From Evansella halocellulosilytica (lineage in GTDB: Bacteria > Bacillota > Bacilli > Bacillales > Salisediminibacteriaceae), in assembly GCF_002335745.1 (NCBI RefSeq), contig NZ_NIST01000001.1, positions 3,906,354 through 3,970,353 of the forward strand: DNA of 64,000 bases. Direction: 5' to 3'. Numbering within the stretch: the first letter of the stretch is position 1; each line of letters begins with the position of its first letter. A program made the position numbers and the translations under genes. This document shows positions 28,443 through 38,553 of this stretch, in pieces. The notes beneath the pieces were generated by a model. That model searched no databases. It worked only from the letters and a program-made list of their open reading frames with translations, and was not told where the DNA came from.

Positions 28443-30497
28443 TTACGATTTGATTAACGAATTACAATCAACAATAAGTGCAACTTGTCCATTCCCTAAA
28501 ATAGTTGCCCCGGATATAGCAAAGACATTTGTTAAATAATTCCCTAATGATTTTAAAACAATCTCTTGCTGACCAATGAATGAGTCAACGACGAGAGCAG
28601 CCATTTTCTCCCCTTTGCGAACAATCACAATTGAATGATACTTGCCTTTCTCTGTCGTTTTCGGAACGTCGAAAAATTCATTTAAATAAATTAACGGAAC
28701 GACACTGCCTCTAAAATCGATTACCTTCTGATTATGGGCAGCCAAAATTTCTTCATCTTTAATAATTGCCGTTTCAATAATCGATGATAAAGGAATCGCA
28801 AAAATTTCATCTTCCACTTCTGTGAGCATTACTGATATGATCGATAAAGTGAGCGGTAATTGAATTAAAAATTCAGTCCCATAACCAGGCTCTGAATCTA
28901 CTGAAACGTTTCCGCCTAATGATTCAATTTTGCTTTTTACAACATCCAACCCAACACCTCTACCTGAAATATCAGATATTTGGTCTGCTGTACTTAATCC
29001 ACTCGAAAACAGAAGTTCATACACTTGTTTATCAGTTAACGACGAGGCATTCTCTTTCGATACGACACCGCGATCAATCGCTTTATTTAAGACTTTTTCA
29101 CCATTAATACCTGCACCATCATCAGACACTTCAATAAATACATGGTTTCCACTATGATAAGCATTAAGCGTGATGTTACCTTGAGCTGGTTTCCCGTTCT
29201 TTTTTCTCGTCTCTGGGTCTTCCACCCCATGATCAATCGAGTTTCTTAATAGATGGACGAGCGGATCGCCAATTTCATCGATAACCGTCCGGTCTAATTC
29301 TGTTTCAGCACCGATGATTTCTAAATGGACATCCTTATTTAAATCTTTTGACAGTCCCCGAACCATTCTCGGAAATCTGTTAAATACTTGCTCGACAGGG
29401 ACCATTCGCATATTTAAAATAATATTTTGTAAATCACCAGAAATACGAGACATATGTTCAACAGTTTCTGTTAATTCGTTACTGTTAACTTCTTTTGAAA
29501 TTTGCTCTAATCTTCCTCGATCAATAACGAGTTCCTCGAATAAGTTCATTAATGTATCGAGGCGTTCAATATTCACCCTTATTGTTTTATTTGCTGACGG
29601 TGCTGCTTTTTGTTTGTCACTTTCTTTTTCTTGATTATTTTCACCTGAATTATCATCCTTCTCAGATAACTTTTCTGTTAAAGAGTCTGCAGAAGAATCA
29701 TGATCGTAGTTGTCTGTAATGTTATTTATTGCATCAAGATTTAATTCATCTATCACGACTTTTTCAATTTCAGACACCTTCATAACACGTTCTTTGACCT
29801 CATTTGCCGATTCTTTTGTAACGAGTGTAACGATAAATGATGTTTCGAACTTCTCCTCTTCCAACTGTTCAACTGTAGGATTTGACTTGATTACTTCACC
29901 AATTTGTTCTAAAACTTCAAAAACCATAAACACTCTAGCGGCTTTTAATATACAATCTTCTCTCAAATGAATGGAGAGATTAAATGACGAGAAACCTTGT
30001 TCTTTAGATTGTGATAAAACGGTTAATTCAAAATCATCAAATCGAAGTTCTGAGGCAACTTCGGTCTGACTTTTATGTTCCTGTGTAGCAGTCGTTGCTG
30101 CTATTTCTTGTACAGCTTCGCCTTTTTCAATTCGCTCAAGCTTGTCAACAATTGCTTTAACATTCTTTTTACCTGAACCGTTATTTGAGATGTCTTCAAC
30201 CATTTCTTCTAAATAATCGACAGATTCAAAAACGACATCCATCAATTCACTCGTTGCTGAAATTTGATTATTACGAATCCCATCCAGCACATTTTCCATC
30301 TGGTGAGTTAAGCTTGCTAAATCTTCAAATCCCATCGTAGCAGCCATTCCTTTTAACGTGTGCGCTGACCGGAAAACTTCATTGACAATTGATGTATCAC
30401 TTGGATTTTTTTCTAACGATAATAGATTTTCATTCATCGCTTGTAAATGCTCGTTGCTTTCATCAATAAACATGTCCAAATATTGGTTACTCTCCAC
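28443..30497 (-). CDS. cheA: Chemotaxis sensor histidine kinase CheA
   Basis: CheA autophosphorylates in response to receptors and passes phosphate to CheY and CheB. The 684-residue protein has an Hpt domain with the phospho-acceptor His in RSAHTLKGMA (about H46), P2 response-regulator binding domains, a dimerisation helix pair, the kinase domain with HLLRNSIDHGVE, DDGAGI and SGRGVGLDVV, and a C-terminal CheW-like domain. I use the GTG six bases after AGGAGGT; a longer frame reading into cheB is not supported by a ribosome binding site. Confidence 0.97.
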   Translation of the reverse strand: MESNQYLDMFIDESNEHLQAMNENLLSLEKNPSDTSIVNEVFRSAHTLKGMAATMGFEDLASLTHQMENVLDGIRNNQISATSELMDVVFESVDYLEEMVEDISNNGSGKKNVKAIVDKLERIEKGEAVQEIAATTATQEHKSQTEVASELRFDDFELTVLSQSKEQGFSSFNLSIHLREDCILKAARVFMVFEVLEQIGEVIKSNPTVEQLEEEKFETSFIVTLVTKESANEVKERVMKVSEIEKVVIDELNLDAINNITDNYDHDSSADSLTEKLSEKDDNSGENNQEKESDKQKAAPSANKTIRVNIERLDTLMNLFEELVIDRGRLEQISKEVNSNELTETVEHMSRISGDLQNIILNMRMVPVEQVFNRFPRMVRGLSKDLNKDVHLEIIGAETELDRTVIDEIGDPLVHLLRNSIDHGVEDPETRKKNGKPAQGNITLNAYHSGNHVFIEVSDDGAGINGEKVLNKAIDRGVVSKENASSLTDKQVYELLFSSGLSTADQISDISGRGVGLDVVKSKIESLGGNVSVDSEPGYGTEFLIQLPLTLSIISVMLTEVEDEIFAIPLSSIIETAIIKDEEILAAHNQKVIDFRGSVVPLIYLNEFFDVPKTTEKGKYHSIVIVRKGEKMAALVVDSFIGQQEIVLKSLGNYLTNVFAISGATILGNGQVALIVDCNSLIKS

Positions 30498-30510
30498 AAC
30501 CTTACCTCCT

Positions 30511-31569
30511 CTAGTTACATTCACTCACAATTTTTGGTGCGACATCTTCTAAATCTAGGACAAAATCTACTTTTCTCGTTTCAACAGCTGATCTCGGCAT
30601 TCCATAAACAATCGACGTCATTTCTGACTCAGCAATACTACATGTCTGTGTGTTCATTTTTAAATTCAAAAGTCCTTTCGTTCCATCAGAACCCATTCCT
30701 GTTAGGATTGCAGCAATGACTTTTACATTCAATTGACAGAGAGAGTTGAACATTGTGTCAACAGATGGTCGGTGACCATTAACCGGTTCAGACACGTCTA
30801 ATTTAATTACAATGGAAGTTCCCATTTTTTTCGCTAATAAGTGGTACCCTCCAGGGGCAATATAAGCAACTCCTTGCTTTAAAATCTCTCCATCTTCTGC
30901 TTCCTTCACCGTAATTTTTGAAAGAGAGTTTAACCGTTGGCTTAATGATTTTGTAAATCCTTTAGGCATATGCTGAACGATTAATATCGGATGCGGAAAA
31001 CATTCTGGAATGACCGGCAGAACTTCTTGCAATGCCTTCGGACCACCGGTTGATGTGCCAATTGCTACGACCGTTTTTGTTTCACTCTTACTCGAAAATC
31101 TCTTATTGATCTGTTTTATATCATGACTATGAGGAAGCGATTTTTTCCTTTCAAATTTAGAGAGCTTCGTTACTTTCGTTTTCGCAGCCCATTTTACCTT
31201 TTCGACTAAACTACTCTTTACTTTATGTATATCTAGAGAGATTGGACCTGACGGTTTAGGAATGAAATCAAAGGCGCCTAATTCCATTGCTTCAATTGTC
31301 GTTTCGGCGCCTTCCTTCGTCGTACTGGAAAGCATAATTGTTGGTGTGGGGTACTTTTCCATAATTACTTTTAAAGCATGGATTCCGTTCATAACTGGCA
31401 TTTCTACGTCTAATGTGACGACATCAGGTTTATATTGAACGATCTTCTCTAAAGCATCTTCTCCATTACGAGCTTTAGCGATAACGTTTATCGCAGAATC
31501 TTCTTCAAGGAAATCACTAATCATTTTTCTCATAAATGCAGAATCGTCGACGACTAGAACGTTAATCAT
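30511..31569 (-). CDS. cheB: Chemotaxis protein-glutamate methylesterase CheB
   Basis: CheB removes receptor methyl groups. The 352-residue protein has an N-terminal receiver with VVDDSAFMRKMI and the phospho-acceptor D54 in VVTLDVEMP. A linker leads to the esterase domain with catalytic GTSTGGP (Ser), QHMPKGFT (His) and LTGMGSDGTKG (Asp). The stop is TAG, and cheA begins 13 bases later. Confidence 0.97.
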   Translation of the reverse strand: MINVLVVDDSAFMRKMISDFLEEDSAINVIAKARNGEDALEKIVQYKPDVVTLDVEMPVMNGIHALKVIMEKYPTPTIMLSSTTKEGAETTIEAMELGAFDFIPKPSGPISLDIHKVKSSLVEKVKWAAKTKVTKLSKFERKKSLPHSHDIKQINKRFSSKSETKTVVAIGTSTGGPKALQEVLPVIPECFPHPILIVQHMPKGFTKSLSQRLNSLSKITVKEAEDGEILKQGVAYIAPGGYHLLAKKMGTSIVIKLDVSEPVNGHRPSVDTMFNSLCQLNVKVIAAILTGMGSDGTKGLLNLKMNTQTCSIAESEMTSIVYGMPRSAVETRKVDFVLDLEDVAPKIVSECN

Positions 31570-31646
31570 TGGCGTACCCCCTTTATATTTTTTTCGTGAA
31601 TGTCATCCTTTTCCGAACGACTTTAAGTAAGATATGTTTGATAGAT

Positions 31647-32528
31647 TTATGATTTAAATAACCTTTTTACTTTTGATAGAAAATATTGATACCGATCAAT
31701 TTCTTCTTCATACTTGCTTGCTGTATAATTTTTTGCGATTTTCTTTATCGCGGCCGCTGGTTTGGAGTTAGGTGCGTCCAAAATGAACGGCCTTTGTGAA
31801 CGGACAGCTTTACGAACTGAATTATCATCAGGGATTGCTCCTAAATAATGAACTTCTTTCTGTAAAAAACGGGTGCTCACATTTAGAATGTTTTGAGCTG
31901 TTGTATTTCCTTCATTTTTATTGAGTGTCCGATTAACAACGATCGATAACGGAACCTCTTCATCTTCAACGTGAATGTGCTTAATCATCGCATAAGCATC
32001 TGTTACAGATGTCGGCTCCGGCGTTGTCAAAAGAATAATTTCATGAGCAGCTAATAAAAACTGGAAAGAACTTTTACTCGCCCCTGCACCCATGTCAAAA
32101 ATAATATAATCATAATGCTCATTCATGACTTGTAATTGACTCATAAAATGCTCTTTACGATGATCATTCATCTCAAAGACATCTCGTAACCCTGAACCGC
32201 CAGCGATATAAGAAATACCATCAGGGGTCTTTTCGACTATATCCCAGATCGGCAACTCTCCTTCTAGAAGATCAACGATCGATAACCTAGACGTTTGTCC
32301 CAATAAAATATCAATATTCGCCATCCCTATGTCTAAATCAAATATTAACACGTTTTGCCCCTGATTTTGAAGCTCTAAGGAAAAGTTGACGACAAAATTT
32401 GACTTGCCGACCCCTCCTTTTCCGCTTACGACACCTATAACTTTAGTCTCATCCCTTTCGATTACCGACCGAGACTTACGCGCTATAGTGACTCTGTTTC
32501 TTAAAGCATCCGCTTGGTCTTTCATCAT
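31647..32528 (-). CDS. flhG: Flagellar number regulator FlhG (YlxH, MinD-like ATPase)
   Basis: FlhG is a MinD/ParA-type ATPase that with FlhF controls basal-body placement. The 293-residue protein starts with the FlhF-activating motif DQADALR (residues 4-10) and has the deviant Walker A GVVSGKGGVGKSN and the VLIFDLDIGMANID motif. The C-terminus is basic, fitting the membrane-targeting region of this family. It overlaps flhF by four bases (ATGA). Confidence 0.96.
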   Translation of the reverse strand: MMKDQADALRNRVTIARKSRSVIERDETKVIGVVSGKGGVGKSNFVVNFSLELQNQGQNVLIFDLDIGMANIDILLGQTSRLSIVDLLEGELPIWDIVEKTPDGISYIAGGSGLRDVFEMNDHRKEHFMSQLQVMNEHYDYIIFDMGAGASKSSFQFLLAAHEIILLTTPEPTSVTDAYAMIKHIHVEDEEVPLSIVVNRTLNKNEGNTTAQNILNVSTRFLQKEVHYLGAIPDDNSVRKAVRSQRPFILDAPNSKPAAAIKKIAKNYTASKYEEEIDRYQYFLSKVKRLFKS

Positions 32529-33655
32529 TTGTTTCTCCTTAAGACCTTATGAACAATGTCGCTAACGTTAGCTTCAGTAATGTCATCTGGGACATTTTGT
32601 CCTGTTGTAATATAAGATAAGCCTATTCCACTCTCGGCGATGACGTTGATCATAGCCCCAAGAGAATCGGTTTCATCTGCTTTAGTAAAAATAAATTTAT
32701 TTATATTAATATGGTTAAATTGTTCAACGATTTTTTTCATATCGCGATATTTTGACGTTAATGATAAGACAAGGTGAGTTTCCATTTCTTCATTAAAATC
32801 GATGACTTGACTAAGCTGCTGAACATATAGTGAATTTCTAAAATTACGTCCTGCTGAATCAACTAGTATGAAATCGCAGTCTTTGAACCTTAATTTCGCT
32901 TGTTGAAAATCCTCTATTGAGTAAGCAACTTCAATTGGTGCATGTAAAATTTTCGCATACGTTTTCAATTGTTCTATGGCAGCAATACGGTATGTATCAG
33001 TAGTAATAAACGCAACTTTTTTTCCATCTTGTATGGATGCTTTCGCTGCAATTTTAGCGATTGTTGTCGTTTTCCCAACACCTGTAGGACCGACTAGATT
33101 TAAAAACTTTTTATTATAAGAAACTCCGCCATTAGGGATATCACGAATCAGTTCCTTTAGTTCTTCTACTGTCCAGTCCATTATTTCTTCCTTTTCTTTT
33201 GTTTCTCCCTCATGTTTATACCATCGTTTTAATAGATTCTTCATGACATTCAATCGATTGACTTCATTAAGTTCCTGATCAACAAGGACCTCATTGATCT
33301 CATTTAACGCTTCAGGATATTCTTCGTGACTTCGTAAATGACTTCTATTCATCGCTTCAATCATTTTTTTAATATTTTCGATCTCCGATTTCAGGTGATG
33401 TTTACGTTCAGTTGAAGGAAAAGGAGATTTTTCAGGACTTGCTTTTACTGGTCCTTTTCGAATCACTTTTGTCTTTCGTATTGCATCAGGGTCAATCGCT
33501 GCGATCACTTCAATATTTTTTTTTGTAAAAAAACCTAATATCCCGCCAGTTTCGACCTGTTTTGAATTTAAAATGACTGCATCCTTTCCTAATTCTTGAC
33601 CAATCTTTGTCATCGCTTCCTGCATATTTTTCGCTATATATTTTTTTATCTTCAT
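32525..33655 (-). CDS. flhF: Flagellar biosynthesis GTPase FlhF
   Basis: FlhF is an SRP-type GTPase that places flagella. The 376-residue protein has a basic N-terminal B domain, then the NG domain with [18 protein letters not shown] (P-loop), FITTDTYRIAAIEQL, LVDSAGRN and the TKADETDSLG guanine-specificity motif. It overlaps flhA upstream (ATGA) and flhG downstream by four bases each. Confidence 0.97.
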   Translation of the reverse strand: MKIKKYIAKNMQEAMTKIGQELGKDAVILNSKQVETGGILGFFTKKNIEVIAAIDPDAIRKTKVIRKGPVKASPEKSPFPSTERKHHLKSEIENIKKMIEAMNRSHLRSHEEYPEALNEINEVLVDQELNEVNRLNVMKNLLKRWYKHEGETKEKEEIMDWTVEELKELIRDIPNGGVSYNKKFLNLVGPTGVGKTTTIAKIAAKASIQDGKKVAFITTDTYRIAAIEQLKTYAKILHAPIEVAYSIEDFQQAKLRFKDCDFILVDSAGRNFRNSLYVQQLSQVIDFNEEMETHLVLSLTSKYRDMKKIVEQFNHININKFIFTKADETDSLGAMINVIAESGIGLSYITTGQNVPDDITEANVSDIVHKVLRRNK

Positions 33656-35697
33656 GACCCATTCACCACCCCGACACTTTGTACTTCTATATGCGGCTCC
33701 AACTCATTGTAAGATAACACTGGAACTTGAGGAATATACCGCTCAATCAAGTTACGAACATACATTCGAACAGCTGGTGAACAAAGGATGACCGGCATTT
33801 GACCTGTTTCTTGCATTCGCTCAACTTCCTTCATTGTCGTCTCAATAACAGATTGCATCGTATTAGGATCTAAGTTCAAAAAGTTTCCATGTTCTGTTTG
33901 TTGAACAGCATCTGCTATCGTCTTTTCTACGGATCCACCGACAGTAATGACGTATAATGGCTCATTTTCAGCCGTATACTGCTTGGAGATTTGTCTTGAC
34001 AATGATTGTCGGACATATTCAGTTAATAAATCGGTATCTTTTGACATTTGACCGTAATCTGCCAATGTTTCAAATATGACAGGTAAATTTCGAATTGAAA
34101 CCTTTTCTTTTAATAAATTACTTAACACCTTCTGAATTTCCCCAGTTGACAGTGGGTTCGGTGTTACGTCTTCGACAAGCGTTGGATACGACTCATTTAA
34201 ATGGTCAATAAGCTGCTTCGTTTCTTGTCGGCCAAGTAATTCATGAGCGTGACGCTTAATTACTTCTGTTAAATGAGTAGAAACAACGGAAGGTGGGTCT
34301 ACAACTGTATAGCCTGATAATTCAGCTTGATCCTTTAATTCCTCTGATATCCAAAGAGCCGGAAGTCCGAATGCAGGTTCGATCGTCTCTATACCAGTCA
34401 CTGACTCATCTTCAACTCCTGGGCTCATCGCCATAAAATGGTCTAACAGCAGCTCACCTTTCGCTACTTCATTGCCTTTTATTTTTATTGAATATTCATT
34501 TGGTTGAAGTTGAATATTATCCCGGATACGAATGACTGGTACAACCATTCCCATTTCTAATGCCAGTTGCCTTCTAATCATCACGACGCGGTCTAGGAGA
34601 TCCCCTCCTTGGTTGGCGTCAGCTAATGGGATTAATCCATAACCAAATTCAAATTCAATGGGATCAACTTGCAATAAATTCACGACACTCTCTGGAGATT
34701 TAATATCCTCTTCTTTTCCAACTGGTTCTTCCTCTTCTACGTTTTCCACTTCAAGCATCTTCTTCTCATTTCTTTCAAGGAAGAAGCCTCCAGCACCTAA
34801 AATAACTGCGACAATCGTTGTAATAATTGGATCAATAGGTGTTAAAAAACCTAAAAGTGCAATGGTAGCTCCTGCGACATAAAGCATTTTAGGGTACGCG
34901 AACAACTGACGTGTTACATCGTGACCAAGGTTTCCTTCAGAGGCAGCTCTCGTCACGACGATTCCTGTAGCCGTAGAAACAAGAAGTGCTGGAATTTGAC
35001 TAACAAGTCCATCTCCGACTGTTAGCAGCGTATATTTATTTGCTGCTGACGTAAGGTCTAATCCTTCTTGTATCATTCCAATGACTAAACCAAAAATAAT
35101 GTTAATTAAGACGATGACGATCCCAGCAATTGCGTCCCCTTTAACAAATTTACTTGCACCATCCATCGAACCGTAAAAATCTGCTTCTTGTTCAATTTTC
35201 TTTCTACGTTCTCTCGCTTCAGAATCAGAAATCATCCCTGCATTTAAGTCTGCATCAATACTCATTTGCTTTCCTGGCATCGCATCTAATGTAAATCGCG
35301 CGCCGACTTCTGAGACACGTTCAGCCCCTTTTGTAATGACGACAAACTGGATGACGACTAAAATAATAAATACAACAAAACCGACAAGTGCATTTCCTCC
35401 AACAACAAAGTCTCCAAACGTCTCAATGACATTTCCTGCATCTCCGTGATTTCCTAAGATTGCTCTAGTTGTAGATACATTAAGACCGAGACGGAACAAC
35501 GTCACAAGTAATAATAATGTTGGAAATATTGAGAACTGCAGCGGTTCTCTTGTATTCATTGAAACGAGTATAATTAAGAGCGCAAAGGAGATATTAATAA
35601 TGATTAAAAAGTCAATCATTCCAGTTGGCAGTGGAATAATTAACATGATTACGATAAGTATAACTCCTAATAATATACTTAAATCTCTAGGTGCCAT
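33652..35697 (-). CDS. flhA: Flagellar export gate protein FlhA
   Basis: FlhA forms the nonameric ring of the type III export gate and couples export to proton motive force. The 681-residue protein has about eight membrane helices in its N-terminal half, the conserved cytoplasmic FHIPEP segment (AERVSEVGARFTLDAMPGKQMSIDAD in two parts), and a C-terminal cytosolic domain that docks chaperone-substrate complexes. The length matches B. subtilis (677). Confidence 0.97.
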   Translation of the reverse strand: MAPRDLSILLGVILIVIMLIIPLPTGMIDFLIIINISFALLIILVSMNTREPLQFSIFPTLLLLVTLFRLGLNVSTTRAILGNHGDAGNVIETFGDFVVGGNALVGFVVFIILVVIQFVVITKGAERVSEVGARFTLDAMPGKQMSIDADLNAGMISDSEARERRKKIEQEADFYGSMDGASKFVKGDAIAGIVIVLINIIFGLVIGMIQEGLDLTSAANKYTLLTVGDGLVSQIPALLVSTATGIVVTRAASEGNLGHDVTRQLFAYPKMLYVAGATIALLGFLTPIDPIITTIVAVILGAGGFFLERNEKKMLEVENVEEEEPVGKEEDIKSPESVVNLLQVDPIEFEFGYGLIPLADANQGGDLLDRVVMIRRQLALEMGMVVPVIRIRDNIQLQPNEYSIKIKGNEVAKGELLLDHFMAMSPGVEDESVTGIETIEPAFGLPALWISEELKDQAELSGYTVVDPPSVVSTHLTEVIKRHAHELLGRQETKQLIDHLNESYPTLVEDVTPNPLSTGEIQKVLSNLLKEKVSIRNLPVIFETLADYGQMSKDTDLLTEYVRQSLSRQISKQYTAENEPLYVITVGGSVEKTIADAVQQTEHGNFLNLDPNTMQSVIETTMKEVERMQETGQMPVILCSPAVRMYVRNLIERYIPQVPVLSYNELEPHIEVQSVGVVNGS

Positions 35698-35738
35698 TGC
35701 GCTTCTCTCCTTCTAATATCGAAATACATTAAACGATC

Positions 35739-36818
35739 TTATAATTTCTTTTGAATGCGATATACATATGCTAGTACCTCTGCTACCGCTTTAAATAGAT
35801 CTTCTGGTACTTGATCCCCTATTTCTGCTTGAGCATATAAGGCTCTTGCGAGCGGACGATTCTCAACTGTTACGACATGATTGTTTTTAGCAACGTTGAT
35901 CACTTTTAAGGCAATGTAGTCAACACCTTTTGCTACGACGACCGGAGCATCCATTTTTGAATCGTCATATTTTAGTGCTACGGCATAATGAGTCGGGTTC
36001 GTAATGACGACATCAGCTTTTGGTACTTCTTGCATCATCCTGCTCATCGCCATTTGTTTTTGTTTTTCTTTAATTTTGGATTTGATCAGCGGGTCACCTT
36101 CTGTTTTTTTATACTCATCTTTCACATCTTGTTTTGACATTCGAATATTTTTTTCGTGGTCGTATTTTTGATACATATAATCTAAGATTGATAGAAAAAT
36201 AAGTAAGAAAGCAACAGACAGTCCCATAATGACAGTCAAATTACCAATTAAGCGAACACCTTCTCCGACCGAATATAAACCTAATTTTAATATTTCATCA
36301 AAAAACACCCAGATGACAGTAAACGTGACAATACCGACGAGTGTTATTTTCAACATAGATTTTAAAAATTCTACAAGCGCACGAATTGAAAAAATTCGCT
36401 TTGCACCTTTAATTGGATCAATTTTACTAAGCTTCATTTTAATAGCTTCTGGTGCAAATAAAAATCCAACTTGCACATAGTTGCTGAAGATTCCGGCAAC
36501 CATTGCAATGAACATAATTGGTGCAACGATAATCACAGCTTGATATGTATAGTTTAAAAACATCGAATGAACATTTTGTTCTGTTAAATCAAGTAAAAGA
36601 TATTCTTCATAAGTAAACCTCGCAATTCCAAACATCTGCTCTGCTGCAAAACTTCCAATAAACCAAAATAATAAAAAGACAAATAATAATATAAATGCTG
36701 TATTGACATCAGTACTTTTCGCTACTTGACCTTTTTTTCGAGACTCTTGTCTTTTTTTCGGTGTTGCCTTTTCAGTTTTCTCTTGAGCGAAAAATTGTAA
36801 ATCGAGGGAAAGATACAT
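35739..36818 (-). CDS. flhB: Flagellar export specificity-switch protein FlhB
   Basis: FlhB switches export from rod/hook to filament substrates. The 359-residue protein begins LDLQFFAQEKTEKATPKKRQ, has four membrane helices and carries the self-cleavage motif NPTH in VVITNPTHYAVAL at about residue 277. The cleaved C-terminal domain follows. It starts three bases after fliR and ends shortly before flhA. Confidence 0.97.
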   Translation of the reverse strand: MYLSLDLQFFAQEKTEKATPKKRQESRKKGQVAKSTDVNTAFILLFVFLLFWFIGSFAAEQMFGIARFTYEEYLLLDLTEQNVHSMFLNYTYQAVIIVAPIMFIAMVAGIFSNYVQVGFLFAPEAIKMKLSKIDPIKGAKRIFSIRALVEFLKSMLKITLVGIVTFTVIWVFFDEILKLGLYSVGEGVRLIGNLTVIMGLSVAFLLIFLSILDYMYQKYDHEKNIRMSKQDVKDEYKKTEGDPLIKSKIKEKQKQMAMSRMMQEVPKADVVITNPTHYAVALKYDDSKMDAPVVVAKGVDYIALKVINVAKNNHVVTVENRPLARALYAQAEIGDQVPEDLFKAVAEVLAYVYRIQKKL

Positions 36819-36820
36819 CC

Positions 36821-37597
36821 CTAAACTCCTCCATAAAGTTCCATCAATGTTCTCATTGTCAATGTCATCGTTTCGATTAAATATTGAACTAACACGAAGA
36901 ACGGAGCCATGACTAAAAAGAGAATAATAAAACCTGCAATAATCTTTAAAGGCAAACCTACAACAAAAACGTTTACTTGAGGAACCGTCCGGGAAACCAT
37001 CCCTAAGGCTACATCAACTAAAAACAGAGAACCGACAATGGGCATCGCCATTTGGAAGGCAATAATAAACATCGTATTAAAGCTAGTAACGACATGATTC
37101 ATTACAGATTCATCTCCTATTGGTAGAAACAATTGCTCTAAAGGGACGAACTGATAACTGAAAAACACACCGTCCAATAATAAATGATGTGCATCTGTCG
37201 CAAGTAAAAACAATAAGGCAAATGTATATAAATAACCACCAGTTAGAGGGCTTTGTGCTCCCGTTTGCGGATCAATAACATTGGCAATCATAAAACCCAT
37301 TTTTATATCGATGAAACCACCAGCTACTTGTATTGCATATAAAATAATTGTTGCAACTAAACCTACTGTCAAACCTACGAGTGCTTCTTTTATAATAAGT
37401 AAAAAATATTCGTAATTGATTTCAAAAACTGGCCAATCACCTGTAAAAAAAACTAACCAACTTATAAAAACTCCGATGCCAATTTTTAATGGCGCTGGAA
37501 TGTTTTGATACGAAAAAAAAGGTAACGTGACTAAAAAAGCGGTGATACGAACGAAAATGAGTAAAAATGCTGGAAACCATTCAAATATTTCAATCAT
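36821..37597 (-). CDS. fliR: Flagellar export protein FliR
   Basis: FliR is part of the FliPQR export gate core. The 258-residue protein has about six hydrophobic segments, with the conserved LIIKEALVGLTVGLVATI and GGFIDIKMGFMIANVIDPQTG near the middle. The length matches B. subtilis (259). It sits between fliQ and flhB with almost no spacing. Confidence 0.95.
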   Translation of the reverse strand: MIEIFEWFPAFLLIFVRITAFLVTLPFFSYQNIPAPLKIGIGVFISWLVFFTGDWPVFEINYEYFLLIIKEALVGLTVGLVATIILYAIQVAGGFIDIKMGFMIANVIDPQTGAQSPLTGGYLYTFALLFLLATDAHHLLLDGVFFSYQFVPLEQLFLPIGDESVMNHVVTSFNTMFIIAFQMAMPIVGSLFLVDVALGMVSRTVPQVNVFVVGLPLKIIAGFIILFLVMAPFFVLVQYLIETMTLTMRTLMELYGGV

Positions 37598-37602
37598 TGG
37601 AT

Positions 37603-37872
37603 TTATCCTACAAACTGATGCAAGTTACTGTATATCTGTTGAGCAAATGCCAGCACTTGAGAGAGCATCCATGGTCCAAAAATAACTAACGCGAGTAATA
37701 CTCCGACTATTTTCGGGATAAATGCTAATGTCTGCTCCTGGATTTGTGTCGTTGCCTGGAATATACTGACGATTAAACCGAGTCCTAAAGCCGTTATTAA
37801 CAGTGGACCCGCTACTAAAATCACAGTAAATACCCCACGCTCCGCTAAACTTATAACCATTTCTGCACTCAT
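37603..37872 (-). CDS. fliQ: Flagellar export protein FliQ
   Basis: FliQ is a small gate subunit with two membrane helices. The 89-residue protein reads MSAEMVISLAERGVFTVILV, then GLIVSIFQATTQIQEQTLAFIPK, a highly conserved FliQ pattern. The ATG follows AAAGGGTGG; a GTG three codons earlier overlaps the ribosome binding site and is rejected. The length is exactly that expected. Confidence 0.95.
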   Translation of the reverse strand: MSAEMVISLAERGVFTVILVAGPLLITALGLGLIVSIFQATTQIQEQTLAFIPKIVGVLLALVIFGPWMLSQVLAFAQQIYSNLHQFVG

Positions 37873-37884
37873 TCGAACCACCCT

Positions 37885-38553
37885 TTAAAAACTAAGTAAC
37901 AATGACCTGACAACAAGATGCCAGCCATCGACCATCACGAACAGGAGTATTTTAAATGGCAATGAAATCATTACTGGTGGTAACATCATCATCCCCATCG
38001 ACATTAAAACACTGGCAACAACCATATCAATGACTAGAAAAGGAATAAATATCATAAAACCAATTTGAAAGGCTGTTTTAAGTTCACTAATGGCAAACGC
38101 AGGAACTAAAGAAGTTAACGGAATATCTTCTAATGATTCCGGCCTGTCCAATCCTGCATAGCCCATAAATAAAGCAAGATCTTTTTCTCGTGTATGCTGT
38201 GCCATAAATTCTTTCATTGGTAACGCTGCGGCATCAAATGCCTCTTCTTGGTTTATTTCACCTTCAAACAATGGTTGAAGTGCTTCTTCATTTACCTCCG
38301 CAAATACAGGTGCCATAATAAAAAATGTAATAAATAAGGCCAAACCGATCAGCACTTGGTTCGGTGGCATTTGCTGTGTTGCAAGACCGGACCGTACGAA
38401 TGATAGAACAACAACGATTCTTGTAAAACAAGTCATTAAGATCAATATACCTGGTGCAATCGCTAAAACTGTTAAAAGTAGGAGCAGCTGTACGGTTGCT
38501 GTTAAATTTTCCGGGTCGTCACTAAAAATATCTAGCGCTGGAATTTCTACCAT
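37885..38553 (-). CDS. fliP: Flagellar export protein FliP
   Basis: FliP forms the central pentamer of the export gate. The 222-residue protein has four membrane segments, the conserved LIGLALFITFFIMAPVF and the C-terminal IDMVVASVLMSMGMMMLPPV signature. Unlike many FliP proteins it shows no long cleavable signal peptide. It overlaps the 3' end of fliO by a few bases. Confidence 0.96.
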   Translation of the reverse strand: MVEIPALDIFSDDPENLTATVQLLLLLTVLAIAPGILILMTCFTRIVVVLSFVRSGLATQQMPPNQVLIGLALFITFFIMAPVFAEVNEEALQPLFEGEINQEEAFDAAALPMKEFMAQHTREKDLALFMGYAGLDRPESLEDIPLTSLVPAFAISELKTAFQIGFMIFIPFLVIDMVVASVLMSMGMMMLPPVMISLPFKILLFVMVDGWHLVVRSLLLSF